A stretch of DNA of 64,000 bases, from positions 4,500 through 68,499 of the forward strand of contig JAVWVS010000010.1 in assembly GCA_036666555.1 (NCBI GenBank), in the 5' to 3' direction. The position numbers and the translations under genes were made by a program. Origin of the DNA: UMGS1251 sp036666555. Its GTDB lineage: Bacteria > Bacillota > Clostridia > Lachnospirales > Lachnospiraceae. A model generated the notes under the pieces. It was not told the DNA's origin. It made no database searches and worked only from the letters and a program-made list of their open reading frames with translations. Position 1 is the first letter of the stretch. Each line of letters opens with the position of its first letter. This document shows, piece after piece, positions 34,649 to 46,689 of the stretch.

Positions 34649-35638
34649 TTATAATTCTTTTCTGCCACTCATAAATTCTACAAACTGACCGGTTCCAATC
34701 GCTACTACTTGCATGGGATCTTCCGCAGTCATGGTATTAATTCCGGTTTTTTCTTCAATCAATTCTTCGATTCCACGAAGCATAGCACCACCACCTGTTA
34801 ATACAATGCCACGATCTAAAATATCTGCTGACAATTCCGGTGGCGTGCGCTCCAACACTGCAATCACCGCTTCCACAATCTGGCTTGTCGTTTCCCGCAA
34901 TGCTTCTTCTGTCTCGGAAGCAGTCACTGTCACGGTCTTAGGAAGTCCTGTCACTAGATTCCGTCCCCGTACTTCCATCACTTCTTCCTCTGCCAAAGGA
35001 TAAGTGGTTCCTATCTTAATCTTAATATCTTCGGAAGTACGTTCTCCAATCAACAGGTTATGTTTTTTACGCATATACCGTACAATCGCCTCATCGAAAT
35101 CGTCTCCTGCTATTTTAAGTGAAGTATTGACCACCGTTCCACCTAAGGAAATCACCGCAACATCTGTCGTTCCTCCACCAATATCTACAATGAGATTCCC
35201 ATACGGTTTCGATATGTCAATGCCGGCACCAATTGCCGCCGCTACCGGTTCTTCAATCAAATGTACTTCTCTGGCGCCTGCGGCATAGGTTGCTTCTTCT
35301 ACCGCTTTTCGTTCTACTTCCGTAACACCGCTTGGCACGCAAATGCTAATGCGGGGTTTTTTAAAAGTTCTTCGCCCAATTGCTTTTTGAACAAAATATT
35401 TAATCATCTTCTCGGTTACGGTATAATCCGATATCACGCCTTGCCTAAGGGGTCTCACTGCCACAATATTCCCCGGAGTTCTTCCAAGCATCAATCTCGC
35501 TTCTTCTCCAATCGCTTTAATCGCATTCGTATCTCTATCAAAAGCAACCACCGATGGTTCTTTTAACACAACGCCTTTTCCATTTACGTACACCAGAACA
35601 CTGGCCGTCCCTAAATCAATCCCGATATCCACTGACAT
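34649..35638 (-). CDS. mreB: MreB/Mbl family actin-like cell-shape protein
   Basis: The 329-residue length is normal. The nucleotide-binding motifs are clear: GIDLGTASVLVYV near the start, VDIGGGTTDVAVIS in the middle and LTGGGAMLRG near the end, with VVAVRPLRQGVISDY and EEPVAAAIGAG. MreB filaments direct side-wall synthesis. No mreC or mreD follows; stand-alone copies are often of the Mbl or MreBH type. It has its own promoter (35666-35694) and terminator. Confidence 0.95.
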   Translation of the reverse strand: MSVDIGIDLGTASVLVYVNGKGVVLKEPSVVAFDRDTNAIKAIGEEARLMLGRTPGNIVAVRPLRQGVISDYTVTEKMIKYFVQKAIGRRTFKKPRISICVPSGVTEVERKAVEEATYAAGAREVHLIEEPVAAAIGAGIDISKPYGNLIVDIGGGTTDVAVISLGGTVVNTSLKIAGDDFDEAIVRYMRKKHNLLIGERTSEDIKIKIGTTYPLAEEEVMEVRGRNLVTGLPKTVTVTASETEEALRETTSQIVEAVIAVLERTPPELSADILDRGIVLTGGGAMLRGIEELIEEKTGINTMTAEDPMQVVAIGTGQFVEFMSGRKEL

Positions 35639-35665
35639 CTATATTCTCCTTTCAATCCTTGTATC

Positions 35666-35694
35666 ATTATAATCAATCCCTTACCAAATAGAAA
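35666..35694 (-). promoter_or_regulatory. Promoter for mreB
   Basis: A consensus TATAAT (35666-35671) lies on the minus strand 28 bases before the mreB start, with a weak TTTCTA (35689-35694) 17 bases upstream. Confidence 0.5.
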
Positions 35695-35709
35695 GCCTTT
35701 TTTCCCTTT

Positions 35710-38556
35710 TTAGTTTTTCTTAAGGATTGTATCAATATACTGCCCCGTATAAGACTTGGGTTCTTTGGCTATTTTCTCCGGGGTACCTGTGGCTACGATG
35801 GTTCCACCTTTATCCCCGCCTTCCGGTCCAATATCAATAATATAATCTGCTGTTTTAATAACATCTAGATTATGCTCAATCACAATCACGGTATTCCCAT
35901 CTGCAGACAGCCTTCTTAATATTTCCGTTAGTTTATGCACATCTGCAAAATGCAGACCCGTAGTGGGTTCATCTAAGATATAAATGGTCTTTCCGGTACT
36001 TCGCTTGCTTAGTTCCGTTGCCAGTTTAATCCTTTGTGCCTCGCCTCCGGATAAGGTGGTAGATGGTTGACCCAACCGAATATAGGAAAGTCCCACGTCA
36101 TTAAGTGTTTCCATTTTTCTGCGAATACTGGGGACATTTTCGAAAAATCCAAGAGCCTCCTCCACCGTCATATTAAGCACATCGTATATGGTTTTCCCTT
36201 TATATCTGACATCCAGTGTTTCTCGGTTATAACGTTTCCCTTGGCAGACCTCACAAGGCACATAGACATCGGGGAGAAAATGCATCTCGATTTTCAAAAT
36301 CCCATCTCCACTGCACGCTTCACAGCGCCCGCCTTTTACGTTAAAACTAAACCTACCTTTTTTATATCCCTTCATCTTGGCATCCGGGGTAGCGGCAAAT
36401 AAATCCCGAATCAAATCAAATACTCCTGTATACGTAGCTGGATTGGATCTGGGGGTACGTCCAATGGGAGACTGGTCAATATCAATAACCTTGTCCAATT
36501 GCTCGATTCCCTCGATTCGCTTATGCTTTCCGGGAATGGTTCTGGCCCGATTCAATTCTTTGGCAAGGTGTTTATATAAAATTTCATTGACCAAGGAACT
36601 TTTCCCCGAACCGGATACCCCGGTCACACAGGTCATGACCCCCAGTGGAAACTTCACGTCAATATTCTTTAAATTATTTTCACAGGCACCCACTACTTTT
36701 AACCATCCCGTTGGTTTTTCCCGCTTGGAAGGAATCGGTATTTGAATTTTCCCACTTAAATAAGCACCGGTAATAGATCTCTCATTTTTCATAATTGCCT
36801 CTGCGTCACCCACAGCCACAATTTCACCACCATGTTCACCCGCTCCCGGGCCCACATCCACAATATAATCCGCCTCCAACATGGTGTCTTCATCATGTTC
36901 CACCACCAGAAGCGTATTGCCTAAATCCCGCAAATGTTTAAGTGTCTGCAGTAATTTGTCATTATCCCTTTGATGCAGACCAATACTGGGTTCATCCAAA
37001 ATATAAGCAACTCCTACCAGACCGGAACCAATCTGGGTCGCCAGTCGAATTCGTTGTGCTTCTCCACCGGATAATGTCCCCGTTCCCCTTCCCAATGTCA
37101 AATAATTCAATCCTACATCCACTAAAAAACGAATGCGGGCCCGAATTTCTTTGAGAATCTGATGTCCAATCAGCTCTTGTTGCTTTGTCAGTTTCAGTTC
37201 TTCTAAAAACACCTGCAGTTTTTCAATAGACATCGAAGTCATCTCGTATATATTTTTATTCCCTACCGTCACCGCCAATGCTCCCGGTTTTAGCCGTTGT
37301 CCACCACAAGCGTGGCAAGGCGTAATTCTCATAAAGGATTCATATTCTGCTTTCATATAGTCCGAACCGGTTTCCCGATAACGGCGCTCCACATTCTTAA
37401 CCAGTCCTTCAAAGGCCACATCGTAGATACCTTCGCCCCGTTGACCACGGTAAAATACTTTTACTTCTTTGCCTCCGGTTCCATTGATTAAGATGTCTTT
37501 TACTTTTTTAGAGTATTTTTGAAAAGGGGTATCCAAATCAAATCGATACTCTTTCGCCAATGCATCTAAAATGGCTCTGGTATAACTCCCTTTATCCGTG
37601 CAGGACTGCCATCCCATAACGGTAATAGCCCCTTCATTAATGGTAAGTCTTTGATCCGGAATCATTAAATCCATATCAAATTCCATCTTATATCCCAGTC
37701 CATAACATTCTGGACACGCTCCAAAAGGATTATTAAAAGAAAAACTTCGCGGCTCAATCTCATCAATACTGATTTCACAATCTGGGCATGAAAAACTTTG
37801 GCTGAAATTCATGGGTTCTCCCCCAATGATATCCACCACCAATAATCCTTCCGCCAATTCCAATACACTTTCCACCGAATCGGTCAGCCGCTTTTGGATC
37901 CCTTCTTTCACAACCAGACGATCTACGATGATTTCAATATTGTGTTTGATATTTTTATCCAGCACAATTTCTTCCGACAATTCGTATAGATTTCCATCTA
38001 CACGCACACGTACATATCCACTTTTTTTTGCCCGTTCAAATAGTTTTGCATGCGTTCCCTTTCGCCCACGCACCACTGGAGCCAAAAGCTGAATCTTCGT
38101 ACCCTGTGGAAGATCCATGACCTGGTCTACCATTTGGTCTACCGTTTGCTTTTTTATCTCTTTCCCACAATTGGGACAATGAGGAATGCCTACTCTGGCA
38201 AATAATAAACGGAAGTAATCATAGATTTCCGTCACGGTTCCTACCGTAGATCTGGGATTCCGATTGGTGGACTTCTGGTCAATGGAGATAGCCGGTGGAA
38301 GGCCTTCTATGCTCTCTACCTCCGGTTTTTCCATTTGTCCTAGGAATTGTCTTGCATAAGACGATAAGGACTCCATATAGCGGCGCTGCCCTTCTGCATA
38401 AATGGTGTCAAATGCCAGGGAGGACTTCCCCGACCCGCTCAGTCCGGTTAACACCACCAATTCATTTCTGGGAATATCCACATCTACATTTTTCAAGTTG
38501 TGCTCATTGGCACCTCGAATTTTAATATATTGTTTTTCATTTATTTTTCCAGACAT
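35710..38556 (-). CDS. uvrA: UvrABC excinuclease subunit A
   Basis: The 948-residue protein has two ABC-type ATPase halves, with Walker [15 protein letters not shown] in the first and [14 protein letters not shown] in the second. ABC signatures are [14 protein letters not shown] and [14 protein letters not shown], and the zinc-knuckle Cys pairs are CPNC, CPDC, CHAC, CEAC. It finds bulky DNA damage and loads UvrB. The gene starts three bases after uvrB ends, a standard uvrBA operon. The SGKI start is preceded by a normal ribosome binding site. Confidence 0.98.
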   Translation of the reverse strand: MSGKINEKQYIKIRGANEHNLKNVDVDIPRNELVVLTGLSGSGKSSLAFDTIYAEGQRRYMESLSSYARQFLGQMEKPEVESIEGLPPAISIDQKSTNRNPRSTVGTVTEIYDYFRLLFARVGIPHCPNCGKEIKKQTVDQMVDQVMDLPQGTKIQLLAPVVRGRKGTHAKLFERAKKSGYVRVRVDGNLYELSEEIVLDKNIKHNIEIIVDRLVVKEGIQKRLTDSVESVLELAEGLLVVDIIGGEPMNFSQSFSCPDCEISIDEIEPRSFSFNNPFGACPECYGLGYKMEFDMDLMIPDQRLTINEGAITVMGWQSCTDKGSYTRAILDALAKEYRFDLDTPFQKYSKKVKDILINGTGGKEVKVFYRGQRGEGIYDVAFEGLVKNVERRYRETGSDYMKAEYESFMRITPCHACGGQRLKPGALAVTVGNKNIYEMTSMSIEKLQVFLEELKLTKQQELIGHQILKEIRARIRFLVDVGLNYLTLGRGTGTLSGGEAQRIRLATQIGSGLVGVAYILDEPSIGLHQRDNDKLLQTLKHLRDLGNTLLVVEHDEDTMLEADYIVDVGPGAGEHGGEIVAVGDAEAIMKNERSITGAYLSGKIQIPIPSKREKPTGWLKVVGACENNLKNIDVKFPLGVMTCVTGVSGSGKSSLVNEILYKHLAKELNRARTIPGKHKRIEGIEQLDKVIDIDQSPIGRTPRSNPATYTGVFDLIRDLFAATPDAKMKGYKKGRFSFNVKGGRCEACSGDGILKIEMHFLPDVYVPCEVCQGKRYNRETLDVRYKGKTIYDVLNMTVEEALGFFENVPSIRRKMETLNDVGLSYIRLGQPSTTLSGGEAQRIKLATELSKRSTGKTIYILDEPTTGLHFADVHKLTEILRRLSADGNTVIVIEHNLDVIKTADYIIDIGPEGGDKGGTIVATGTPEKIAKEPKSYTGQYIDTILKKN

Positions 38557-38559
38557 ACC

Positions 38560-40551
38560 TTACTCCACATCATTCAAATTTTTCTTTAACACCACCAGAT
38601 GATCTCTTAATTCGGCTGCTGCCTCAAAATTCAGTTCCGACGCTGCTTTTTTCATCTGTTTCGAAACATCTTTCACCAGTTTCTCCAGTTCCGCTCTGCT
38701 CATAGATTCCGGATCTTTACTTAGAACCATCTCCTTGGCAGCTACTTTCTTAGAGATGGCAATCAGATCCCGAACTGATTTTTGAATGGTCTTCGGGGTA
38801 ATTCCATGGGCATCGTTATATTTTTTCTGCACTTCTCTGCGACGTTTTGTCTCGCCCAATGCAATCTTCATGGAGTCTGTCATTTTATCTGCATACATAA
38901 TCACATGCCCATCTACATTTCTCGCTGCTCGGCCAATGGTCTGAATTAGTGAGGTAGCGGAACGTAAAAACCCTTCTTTATCTGCATCTAAAATGGCAAC
39001 CAAAGTGATTTCCGGGATATCCAAGCCTTCTCTTAGTAAATTGATTCCCACCAATACGTCAAATACATCCAGCCGCATATCACGAAGAATTTCAGAGCGT
39101 TCCAATGTATCAATATCTGAATGCAGATATTTAATTCGAATCCCCAGTTCCCTCATATAATCCGTCAAATCTTCTGCCATACGCTTAGTCAAAGTAGTAA
39201 TCAATATTTTATTTTTCTTGGCTACTTCCTTATTCACTTCTCCAACCAAATCGTCAATCTGTCCTTGTACCGGACGCACCTCCACTTCCGGATCCAAAAG
39301 CCCGGTGGGACGTATTACCTGTTCTGCCCGAAGTAGTTCATTTTTCTCTTCATAACTTCCCGGCGTGGCAGACACAAATAGCAATTGATTGATTTTCCCT
39401 TCAAATTCCTCGAAATTCAATGGGCGATTATCCTTGGCAGAAGGAAGTCGAAATCCAAAGTCTACCAAGGTTCCTTTTCTGGATTGATCCCCATGATACA
39501 TGCCACCGATTTGGGGAACTGTTTTATGGGACTCATCAATCATCATCAGAAAATCATCTGGAAAATAGTCAATTAACGTATGGGGTGGTTGTCCTTCCTT
39601 TAATCCGGTCAAATGTCTGGAATAATTCTCAATTCCGGTGCAAAAACCGGTCTCTCGTAACATTTCAATATCAAAATTCGTTCGTTCTGCAATTCTCTGG
39701 GCTTCCAAAAGCTTGTCCTCGCTTTTAAAATAACGGACACGCTCTTCTAACTCTATCTCAATTGCTTTTACCGCACGTTCAATACTTTCTTTGGACACCA
39801 CATAATGAGAGGCCGGAAAGATTGCAATATGATTCAGTTCCTTGCGAATCTCCCCTGTCAGCACATCCACTTCTGTAATTCTCTCCACTTCATCCCCGAA
39901 AAATTCAATCCGCACCACCAGTTCCTCCGAGGCCGCCGGAAAAACTTCCAACACATCTCCCCGCACACGGAAAGTTCCTCGTTTAAAATCCATATCATTA
40001 CGGTCATATTGAATTTCAATCAACTTTGCAACTATTTCATCCCGCTCCCTTGTCATTCCCGGGCGCAAAGAAATAACCATCTCCTGGTAGTCAATCGGAC
40101 TTCCTAATCCATAAATGCAAGAGACACTGGCTACAATAATCACATCTCTGCGTTCCGACAGCGCCGCCGTAGCCGAGTGACGTAACTTATCAATTTCATC
40201 ATTAATGGAAGAATCCTTGGCAATATAAGTATCGGAAGACGGTACGTACGCTTCCGGTTGATAATAGTCATAATAGCTCACAAAATACTCCACTGCATTC
40301 TCAGGGAAGAACTCCTTAAACTCACCGTACAACTGTCCTGCCAAGGTCTTATTATGCGCTATAATTAAAGTTGGCTTCTGCAATTCCTGTATAACATTTG
40401 CCATTGTAAATGTCTTACCGGATCCCGTAACACCCAGTAAAGTCTCGCATTGGTTGCCGTCTTTGAATCCCTTGACAAGTTGTTCTATTGCCGCTGGTTG
40501 ATCTCCAGTTGGCTTGTATTCTGAATGTAGTTTGAATTCTTTCATGTACAC
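38560..40551 (-). CDS. uvrB: UvrABC excinuclease subunit B
   Basis: The 663-residue SF2-like damage-verification protein has Walker A GVTGSGKT, the beta-hairpin with [18 protein letters not shown], and motif [11 protein letters not shown]. It also has a C-terminal UVR domain ([12 protein letters not shown]) that binds UvrC. It opens the damaged duplex together with UvrA. A GGAGG site precedes the ATG. It lies 39 bases downstream of an AI-2E family gene and leads directly into uvrA. Confidence 0.98.
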   Translation of the reverse strand: MYMKEFKLHSEYKPTGDQPAAIEQLVKGFKDGNQCETLLGVTGSGKTFTMANVIQELQKPTLIIAHNKTLAGQLYGEFKEFFPENAVEYFVSYYDYYQPEAYVPSSDTYIAKDSSINDEIDKLRHSATAALSERRDVIIVASVSCIYGLGSPIDYQEMVISLRPGMTRERDEIVAKLIEIQYDRNDMDFKRGTFRVRGDVLEVFPAASEELVVRIEFFGDEVERITEVDVLTGEIRKELNHIAIFPASHYVVSKESIERAVKAIEIELEERVRYFKSEDKLLEAQRIAERTNFDIEMLRETGFCTGIENYSRHLTGLKEGQPPHTLIDYFPDDFLMMIDESHKTVPQIGGMYHGDQSRKGTLVDFGFRLPSAKDNRPLNFEEFEGKINQLLFVSATPGSYEEKNELLRAEQVIRPTGLLDPEVEVRPVQGQIDDLVGEVNKEVAKKNKILITTLTKRMAEDLTDYMRELGIRIKYLHSDIDTLERSEILRDMRLDVFDVLVGINLLREGLDIPEITLVAILDADKEGFLRSATSLIQTIGRAARNVDGHVIMYADKMTDSMKIALGETKRRREVQKKYNDAHGITPKTIQKSVRDLIAISKKVAAKEMVLSKDPESMSRAELEKLVKDVSKQMKKAASELNFEAAAELRDHLVVLKKNLNDVE

Positions 40552-40590
40552 CTCCGCTTATGAGATAAAATTACCTTTTAGGTGTCATTT

Positions 40591-41724
40591 TTATGGTTCC
40601 CTCAAACGGATAATTCCGTTGATCAAAAGCTTGACATCATCCAATATATAATCAAATGCTCCTGCTTTATACATATTTATAATAATCATTCCAATGGGAA
40701 CGGCAAAAATCATACCAAGTAAACTCCCTAATTTATAACCGGTATATAAAAATACCAATGTCAAAAGTGGGTTTAATCCAATATCATCTCCAATTAATTT
40801 TGGCTGTATCAATTGACGGACAACCTGAGTAACCGCATAAAGCACTACCAACCCAATAGCCATTTTATAATGTCCAACCAAAAATTGATAAAGTGCCCAT
40901 GGAATCAATGCTGTTCCGGTTCCAAAAAAGGGGAGAAAATCCAAAAAGGCAATAAGAATAGCAAGCAAAATAGCATAGTACACGCCCAGCACTCCAAACC
41001 CAATAAACAAAATGACCCCTACCACTGCCATAATTTTAAACTGAGCTTTAAAATATCCACCTACTGCATATTTTAAATTGTCAATGACCATCGTCATACG
41101 TTTTTGAATTGGCTCCGGTGTGATTTTTTTTGACCAAATAATCACTTGTTCCCGCTCTGCAATAAAAAAATAAGCAGAAACAACAGATACGATTACACCA
41201 ATTAACATCCCCGGAATTTTTTTCACAAAGTTCCCAGCTGCTTCCACTGCAGGATCGCTCCACTGGCTCATGGCTTTACTCAATGTTTGGTCCAGATTGG
41301 TCACAATGGCATTCCATCCTGTTTGTATTCCTACTGGCAAAATATTAAAAAAGCCATCTAATCTTTGCCCTATTTGATGTAATCCTTCTTCTAATTGATG
41401 ATAAATATCCGGCACATCCTTGATTAAACTTCCGATTTCTGCCACCAATTTGCTGCCACCAAAATAAACAGCACTTAAAATCACTGCCAAAACTACTACA
41501 ATAATCAGCATAGAGCCTAATTCTTTTACTATTTTCAATCGTTTTTCTAACCAGCAGACTAACGGATTGGCAATAAAAGAAATAAACCATCCAATCACAA
41601 AGGGCATAAAATACAATAGCATTTTTGCTCCGATTCCAATGAATAATATGGTTCCAATAAGACTGAATGCAAGGCTTACTGCAATTTTCCAATAAGAACG
41701 GCTATCTTGCTTTTGTTCTCCCAA
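40591..41724 (-). CDS. AI-2E family transporter (YtvI/PerM-like)
   Basis: The 377-residue membrane protein has about eight helices. It carries the family-typical MPFVIGWFISFIANPLVCWLEKR near the start, and LDFLPFFGTGTALIPWALYQ and QPKLIGDDIGLNPLLTLVFLYTG (read as separate short motifs) near the end. Relatives export the AI-2 signal or work as sodium/lithium-proton antiporters; the substrate here is unknown. The gene starts one base after the engB stop codon, so it is probably translated from the engB transcript. Confidence 0.9.
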   Translation of the reverse strand: MGEQKQDSRSYWKIAVSLAFSLIGTILFIGIGAKMLLYFMPFVIGWFISFIANPLVCWLEKRLKIVKELGSMLIIVVVLAVILSAVYFGGSKLVAEIGSLIKDVPDIYHQLEEGLHQIGQRLDGFFNILPVGIQTGWNAIVTNLDQTLSKAMSQWSDPAVEAAGNFVKKIPGMLIGVIVSVVSAYFFIAEREQVIIWSKKITPEPIQKRMTMVIDNLKYAVGGYFKAQFKIMAVVGVILFIGFGVLGVYYAILLAILIAFLDFLPFFGTGTALIPWALYQFLVGHYKMAIGLVVLYAVTQVVRQLIQPKLIGDDIGLNPLLTLVFLYTGYKLGSLLGMIFAVPIGMIIINMYKAGAFDYILDDVKLLINGIIRLREP

Positions 41725-41725
41725 A

Positions 41726-42328
41726 CTACTCCTCCTCTTTTTTGTTCAAGAACTCGCTTTCCACGTATTCCCATATTTCCTCCCGTCCTTGCTTGGACAG
41801 TGATGAAAATGGAATAACTGCCGTTCCCGGCACCAGGTCCAGTCCTTGTTTGATCATTTTTACATGCTTTTGTACCTGACTTCTTTTTAGTTTGTCCAGT
41901 TTGGTCGCAATAATAATTGGATTATATCCTTGATGGACAATCCAGTCATACATTAGTTTATCATTGGCTGACGGATCATGACGAATATCAATTAAGAGAA
42001 AGACTGCCAGTAGCTGTTTCGAGCCTTCCAGATATCTTTCAATCAACTTCCCCCATTGTTCCTTGGCTTTTTCCGAAACTTTTGCATACCCATAACCCGG
42101 AAGATCTACCAGATACATTTCTTGATTAATATTATAAAAATTAATGGTTTGAGTCTTTCCCGGGGTAGCCGAAATTCTGGCAAAGGATTTTCGATTCATC
42201 AGTGCATTAATCAACGAGGATTTTCCCACATTGGATTTGCCTGCAAATGCAATTTCCGGTTTATCATTCTCCGGTAGCACACTGGTAATTCCGCACACCG
42301 TTTCTAAGCTTAATTCTTTAATAATCAT
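41726..42328 (-). CDS. engB: Ribosome-assembly GTPase EngB/YsxC
   Basis: This 200-residue TRAFAC GTPase has G1 GKSNVGKSS, G2 SATPGKT, G3 DLPGYGYAKV, G4 TKLDKL and G5 PFSS. These motifs and the length match EngB (YsxC), which is needed for late assembly of the large ribosomal subunit. It overlaps the end of lon by four bases. The lon-engB order is widespread in Firmicutes. Confidence 0.97.
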   Translation of the reverse strand: MIIKELSLETVCGITSVLPENDKPEIAFAGKSNVGKSSLINALMNRKSFARISATPGKTQTINFYNINQEMYLVDLPGYGYAKVSEKAKEQWGKLIERYLEGSKQLLAVFLLIDIRHDPSANDKLMYDWIVHQGYNPIIIATKLDKLKRSQVQKHVKMIKQGLDLVPGTAVIPFSSLSKQGREEIWEYVESEFLNKKEEE

Positions 42329-44661
42329 ATCGTTTCTCCATTTTCGTGTACTAGCGCCCTTTCAAGAACTTCTTTCATTTGAGATACTGGAATAATTTCA
42401 AGTCCTTCTGTAATTTCCTTCGAAAGTTCTTCTACATCCCGTTTATTTTCTGCCGGTATCAATACCGTTTTAATATGCGCATTTTTTGCCGCCAATAGTT
42501 TTTCTTTTAATCCACCAATGGGAAGAACCCTTCCCCGAAGTGTAATTTCTCCGGTCATGGCAAGATCTGCATGCACTTTTTGGTTGGTGGCCGCAGACAC
42601 CATTGCAGTGGCCATGGTAATTCCGGCCGATGGTCCGTCTTTTGGCACTGCCCCTTCTGGAATGTGAATATGGATATCGTGTTTTTCAAAATATTCCGAT
42701 GCAATTCCATACTCGGCACTGGCTGAACGGATATAACTAATACCTGCCATGGCAGATTCTTTCATCACATCTCCCAATTGTCCGGTAAGCAAAACTTCAC
42801 CCTCGCCCGGCATGATATTCACCTCTATTTGAAGGGTATCTCCCCCCACGCTGGTCCATGCAAGACCTCGCACAATTCCAATTTCATCCTCTGCATTCAC
42901 CATTTGATAACTATATAATTCTTTCCCCAGATATTTAGAAATATTCCGCTCGGTTACTTGAATTTTGGTCTTCTCTGATTCCAATATCTCTTTCGCCGTT
43001 TTTCTGCAGATTTCCCCTATTTTTCGTTCTAGTTGGCGTACGCCTGCTTCTTTTGTATAATTTCTCGCCATTTTCCAAAGGGCACCTTTACTAATAGATA
43101 ATTGTTTCTTAGTCAGCCCATTTTTTTCCAATTGCTTTGGAATCAGATGTTCGATAGCGATATGCATTTTTTCATTTTCTGTATAGCTATTAATCTCAAT
43201 GACTTCCATTCGATCCAAAAGAGGTCTGGGAATCGTTTGCAGCGTATTAGCCGTGGTAATAAACAACACCTCCGACAAATCTATCGGAACCTCCAGATAA
43301 TGGTCTATGAATTTGTTATTTTGTTCACTGTCCAGCACCTCCAAAAGTGCTGAAAAAGTATCGCCTTTATAATCATTACTGACTTTATCAATTTCGTCCA
43401 AGAGCATCAACGGGTTTTTCACCCCGGCACTTTTCAGACCATAAGCAATTCTTCCGGGCATAGCCCCCACATAAGTTTTTCGATGTCCTCTAATTTCCGC
43501 CTCATCTCGAACTCCACCAAGAGAAATGCGCACATATGGTTTCTTCAGCGCACGGGCAAGAGATTTTGCAATGGAAGTTTTTCCGGTTCCGGGCGGTCCT
43601 ACTAAACATACAATCGGACTGTTCCCCTTTTTTGTCAGCACACGCACCGCCAAAAATTCTAAAATTCGTTCTTTTACCTGCTCTAACCCATAATGATCTT
43701 CTTCCAACACCTTTTTTGCATATCCCAGATCGTGATGATCTTCTACTGTTTTATCCCAAGGCATTTCCAGCATTGTTTCAATATAGGTGCGAATGACTCC
43801 ATTTTCAGCCGGACTACTCTGAGAACTTTTAAATCGATTGATTTCCTTTTGCAGTTTTTCAATCACTTCTTGTGGTGCACTCAAATTTTTGACTGCCTCT
43901 TCAAATTCTTCCCCATCGGAAATCGTAGTATCCTCCCCCAGCTCTTCCCGAATGAGTTTCAACTGTTCCCGCAAAATATATTCCCGTTGGTGGCTGTCTA
44001 CACGTTCTTTTACCTTCTGTTGAATATCTTCCTTAATCCCGATAATTCGAACTTCATTGACCAATTTAAATGCCAACAGTTCATATCGTTTCATGGTATC
44101 CGTTTCTTCTAAAATTTCTTGAAGTTCCTTATAATAAAGTGGAATATTCGCCGCAATTCGATCCACTAACTTTTTCACATCCTTCATCTCTGTCATTTGG
44201 GATGCTGTCTCTTTTGTTATTTTACCACTTTTTACGGCATATTCCAAAAATATTTCCTGAAGTCCTCTTACCATCGCTTCCGGACTTACATCTCCCGGAA
44301 AATCTGATTCTTCGTCTTCAACTTTTGTTACTTGTACCCGCATATAAGGTGTTTCATACTCTATGTTACAAAGTTTTGCACGATCTTCTCCTGCCACCAA
44401 AACTCGCAGTACATGCTTCGGCAATTTAATCACTTGTTTGATAGATGCAATGGTTCCCACCTGATATAAGTCTTCCTGCTGAGGGGATTCTGTATCAATT
44501 TCTTTCTGTGCCACCAAAAAAATCTTCTGTTCTTCTATCATTGCTTCCTGAATTGCCTCAACGGACCGCTCTCTGCTTACATCAAAGTGCACGACCGTCT
44601 CCGGCAGAATGGTCATCCCGCGTAGGGCAACCATAGGAAGACTCATGGTCTCTTCACTCAT
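42325..44661 (-). CDS. lon: ATP-dependent protease Lon
   Basis: The 778-residue protein has the LonA layout: N-terminal substrate-binding domain ([16 protein letters not shown]), coiled middle, AAA+ module and protease domain. The AAA+ module carries Walker [16 protein letters not shown] and LLDEIDKV. The catalytic Ser is in PKDGPSAG, with the Lys in a later helix. It degrades misfolded and regulatory proteins in the cytoplasm. The gene is downstream of clpX, separated by a strong terminator hairpin, and overlaps engB. Confidence 0.98.
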   Translation of the reverse strand: MSEETMSLPMVALRGMTILPETVVHFDVSRERSVEAIQEAMIEEQKIFLVAQKEIDTESPQQEDLYQVGTIASIKQVIKLPKHVLRVLVAGEDRAKLCNIEYETPYMRVQVTKVEDEESDFPGDVSPEAMVRGLQEIFLEYAVKSGKITKETASQMTEMKDVKKLVDRIAANIPLYYKELQEILEETDTMKRYELLAFKLVNEVRIIGIKEDIQQKVKERVDSHQREYILREQLKLIREELGEDTTISDGEEFEEAVKNLSAPQEVIEKLQKEINRFKSSQSSPAENGVIRTYIETMLEMPWDKTVEDHHDLGYAKKVLEEDHYGLEQVKERILEFLAVRVLTKKGNSPIVCLVGPPGTGKTSIAKSLARALKKPYVRISLGGVRDEAEIRGHRKTYVGAMPGRIAYGLKSAGVKNPLMLLDEIDKVSNDYKGDTFSALLEVLDSEQNNKFIDHYLEVPIDLSEVLFITTANTLQTIPRPLLDRMEVIEINSYTENEKMHIAIEHLIPKQLEKNGLTKKQLSISKGALWKMARNYTKEAGVRQLERKIGEICRKTAKEILESEKTKIQVTERNISKYLGKELYSYQMVNAEDEIGIVRGLAWTSVGGDTLQIEVNIMPGEGEVLLTGQLGDVMKESAMAGISYIRSASAEYGIASEYFEKHDIHIHIPEGAVPKDGPSAGITMATAMVSAATNQKVHADLAMTGEITLRGRVLPIGGLKEKLLAAKNAHIKTVLIPAENKRDVEELSKEITEGLEIIPVSQMKEVLERALVHENGETI

Positions 44662-44706
44662 ATAGTTCTCCTTATCGCTTGTATTTCTTACATTATTTTT
44701 CTACAC

Positions 44707-44746
44707 AAAAGCGGGCGCATGGTTTCCCAATTGCACCCGCACTTTT
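44707..44746 (-). terminator. Terminator between clpX and lon
   Basis: Arms 44707-44719 and 44732-44746 form a strong GC-rich stem with small bulges, followed by TTTTGTG on the minus strand. It begins four bases after the clpX stop. A promoter for lon may lie in the remaining 45 bases but is not obvious. Confidence 0.8.
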
Positions 44747-44749
44747 CTT

Positions 44750-46003
44750 TTACGCGCTCTCCGACGTCAAAGCTGTGCGACCATATTCGGGTTCTCCCAA
44801 GTCTTTCACAACTTCTTTTGTAATTTTACAATATCGGATACTTTCATCAGAAGGCACACGGTACATGGTGTCCATCATGATATTCTCCATAATTGCCCGT
44901 AGCCCTCTGGCTCCGGTTTTTCTTTCTACCGACATATCTGCAATTGCTTCTAACGCATCCTGGTCAAATTCCAAATCGACACCATCCAGCTCCATTAATC
45001 GCTGATACTGCTTTACAATGGCACTCTTTGGTTCTGTCAAAATGCGAATCAAGGCTTCACGATCCAATAATTCCAAAGAAACCATAACCGGAACACGTCC
45101 TACCAGTTCCGGAATCAAACCAAACTTAATCAAATCTTGTGGTAGTACCGCTTTTAATAAACGATCCATATCTTCTTCATGATGCAATGATATTTCCGCA
45201 TTAAATCCAATCGATTTCTTATCCAAACGGGTTTCCACAATTTTATCAATACTTTCAAATGCTCCTCCACAAATAAATAAAATATTCGTGGTATCAATCT
45301 GTAAAAGTTCTTGATGTGGATGTTTTCTTCCACCCTGCGGTGGTACGGATGCAACAGTTCCTTCAATGATTTTCAGTAAAGCCTGTTGTACTCCTTCTCC
45401 GGAAACATCTCTTGTAATCGATGGATTTTCGGATTTTCTTGTGATTTTATCTATTTCATCTATATAAATAATTCCATATTCTGCACGTTCAATATCTCCA
45501 TCCGCAGCCTGAATCAACTTCAAAAGAATATTCTCCACATCTTCGCCTACATATCCGGCTTCTGTCAGTGCAGTGGCATCCGCTATGGCAAATGGCACAT
45601 TCAATATCTTCGCCAGTGTTTGTGCCAGCATGGTCTTTCCACATCCGGTAGGTCCCAGCATCAGCACATTGCTTTTTTGAATTTCTACACCTAAATCTTT
45701 TTCTGCCGTAATTCGTTTGTAATGATTATAAACCGCAACCGAAAGTACTTTTTTTGCATCTTCCTGACCAATCACATATTCATCTAAAAATGCTTTAATT
45801 TCTTCCGGTTTCAAAAGATTAATTTCATCGATTTCTTTCTCATCTTCGTAATCAAATTCCTCTTCTATAATTTCCGAGCAAACGTCAATACATTCATCGC
45901 AAATATATGCTCCATTGGGCCCTGCAATTAACTTTCGTACCTGAGACTGTGTCTTATTGCAAAACGAGCAACGTATTGTATCATCATTCATCTTTCCTGC
46001 CAT
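44750..46003 (-). CDS. clpX: ATP-dependent unfoldase ClpX
   Basis: The 417-residue protein has an N-terminal Cys4 zinc domain (CSFCNKTQ and CDECIDVC) and Walker A GPTGCGKT. Other AAA+ features are [15 protein letters not shown], the pore-loop region, [14 protein letters not shown] and GARGLRAI. It unfolds tagged proteins and feeds them to ClpP. GAGGTGA precedes the ATG. It follows clpP by 61 bases containing a hairpin. Confidence 0.98.
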   Translation of the reverse strand: MAGKMNDDTIRCSFCNKTQSQVRKLIAGPNGAYICDECIDVCSEIIEEEFDYEDEKEIDEINLLKPEEIKAFLDEYVIGQEDAKKVLSVAVYNHYKRITAEKDLGVEIQKSNVLMLGPTGCGKTMLAQTLAKILNVPFAIADATALTEAGYVGEDVENILLKLIQAADGDIERAEYGIIYIDEIDKITRKSENPSITRDVSGEGVQQALLKIIEGTVASVPPQGGRKHPHQELLQIDTTNILFICGGAFESIDKIVETRLDKKSIGFNAEISLHHEEDMDRLLKAVLPQDLIKFGLIPELVGRVPVMVSLELLDREALIRILTEPKSAIVKQYQRLMELDGVDLEFDQDALEAIADMSVERKTGARGLRAIMENIMMDTMYRVPSDESIRYCKITKEVVKDLGEPEYGRTALTSESA

Positions 46004-46025
46004 ACTCTCACCTCTTTTTACACGT

Positions 46026-46057
46026 AAAGGGGATGTCCTTATACGAACAGCCCCTTT
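46026..46057 (-). promoter_or_regulatory. Hairpin between clpP and clpX
   Basis: AAAGGGG and CCCCTTT arms (46051-46057 and 46026-46032) pair perfectly with a partly paired 18-base loop. No U-tract follows, so it may set the ratio of clpP to clpX message by processing or partial termination. Confidence 0.5.
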
Positions 46058-46064
46058 TCATTTC

Positions 46065-46646
46065 TTATCGGCTTGCGATTACTTCATCCACCAAACCGTA
46101 TTCTTTCGCTTCTTCTGCTGACATGTAGTTATCTCGATCTGTATCAGCTTCGATTCTCTCCAAACTCTGCCCCGTATTCGCAGCAAGAATGGTATTCAAT
46201 TTCTTTTTAATCAACTTAATATGGTCTGCAACAATCTCAATTTCAGTTGCCTGTCCCTGTGCTCCGCCGGAAGGCTGATGAATCATAATCTCAGCATTGG
46301 GAAGTGCATAGCGCTTTCCTTTTTTACCGCCGGACAATAAGAACGACCCCATACTTGCAGCCATTCCAATACACGTAGTAGACACATCACATTTAATGTA
46401 CTGCATGGTATCGTAAATTGCCATCCCGGCTGTAACAGAACCGCCCGGGCTGTTGATATACAGATGAATATCTTTATCCGGATCTTCCGCCTCTAGAAAC
46501 AACAATTCTGCAACAATGATACCTGCTGATACTTCGTTGACTTCCTCTCCCAAAAAGATAATTCTGTCTTTTAATAATCTTGAATAGATGTCGTAAGAGC
46601 GTTCTCCACGGCTTGTTTGTTCGATGACATAAGGTACTAAGCTCAT
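46065..46646 (-). CDS. clpP: ATP-dependent Clp protease proteolytic subunit
   Basis: The 193-residue serine protease has the nucleophile S98 in GMAASMG, H123 in MIHQPSGG, and the typical [11 protein letters not shown] loop. The length is that of mature ClpP with almost no propeptide. Fourteen copies form the chamber that works with ClpX, encoded just downstream. It lies 43 bases after tig, so the tig-clpP-clpX run is probably one operon. Confidence 0.98.
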   Translation of the reverse strand: MSLVPYVIEQTSRGERSYDIYSRLLKDRIIFLGEEVNEVSAGIIVAELLFLEAEDPDKDIHLYINSPGGSVTAGMAIYDTMQYIKCDVSTTCIGMAASMGSFLLSGGKKGKRYALPNAEIMIHQPSGGAQGQATEIEIVADHIKLIKKKLNTILAANTGQSLERIEADTDRDNYMSAEEAKEYGLVDEVIASR

Positions 46647-46689
46647 GTGTATCCCTCCTGATTTTTTTAAATTCTAATAAAGAATTCTA

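Noticed and set aside
43693..44112. Open frame of 139 codons on the plus strand opposite lon
   Set aside because: Entirely antisense to a strongly supported gene, with Phe/Cys/His-rich composition typical of shadow frames and no ribosome binding site.
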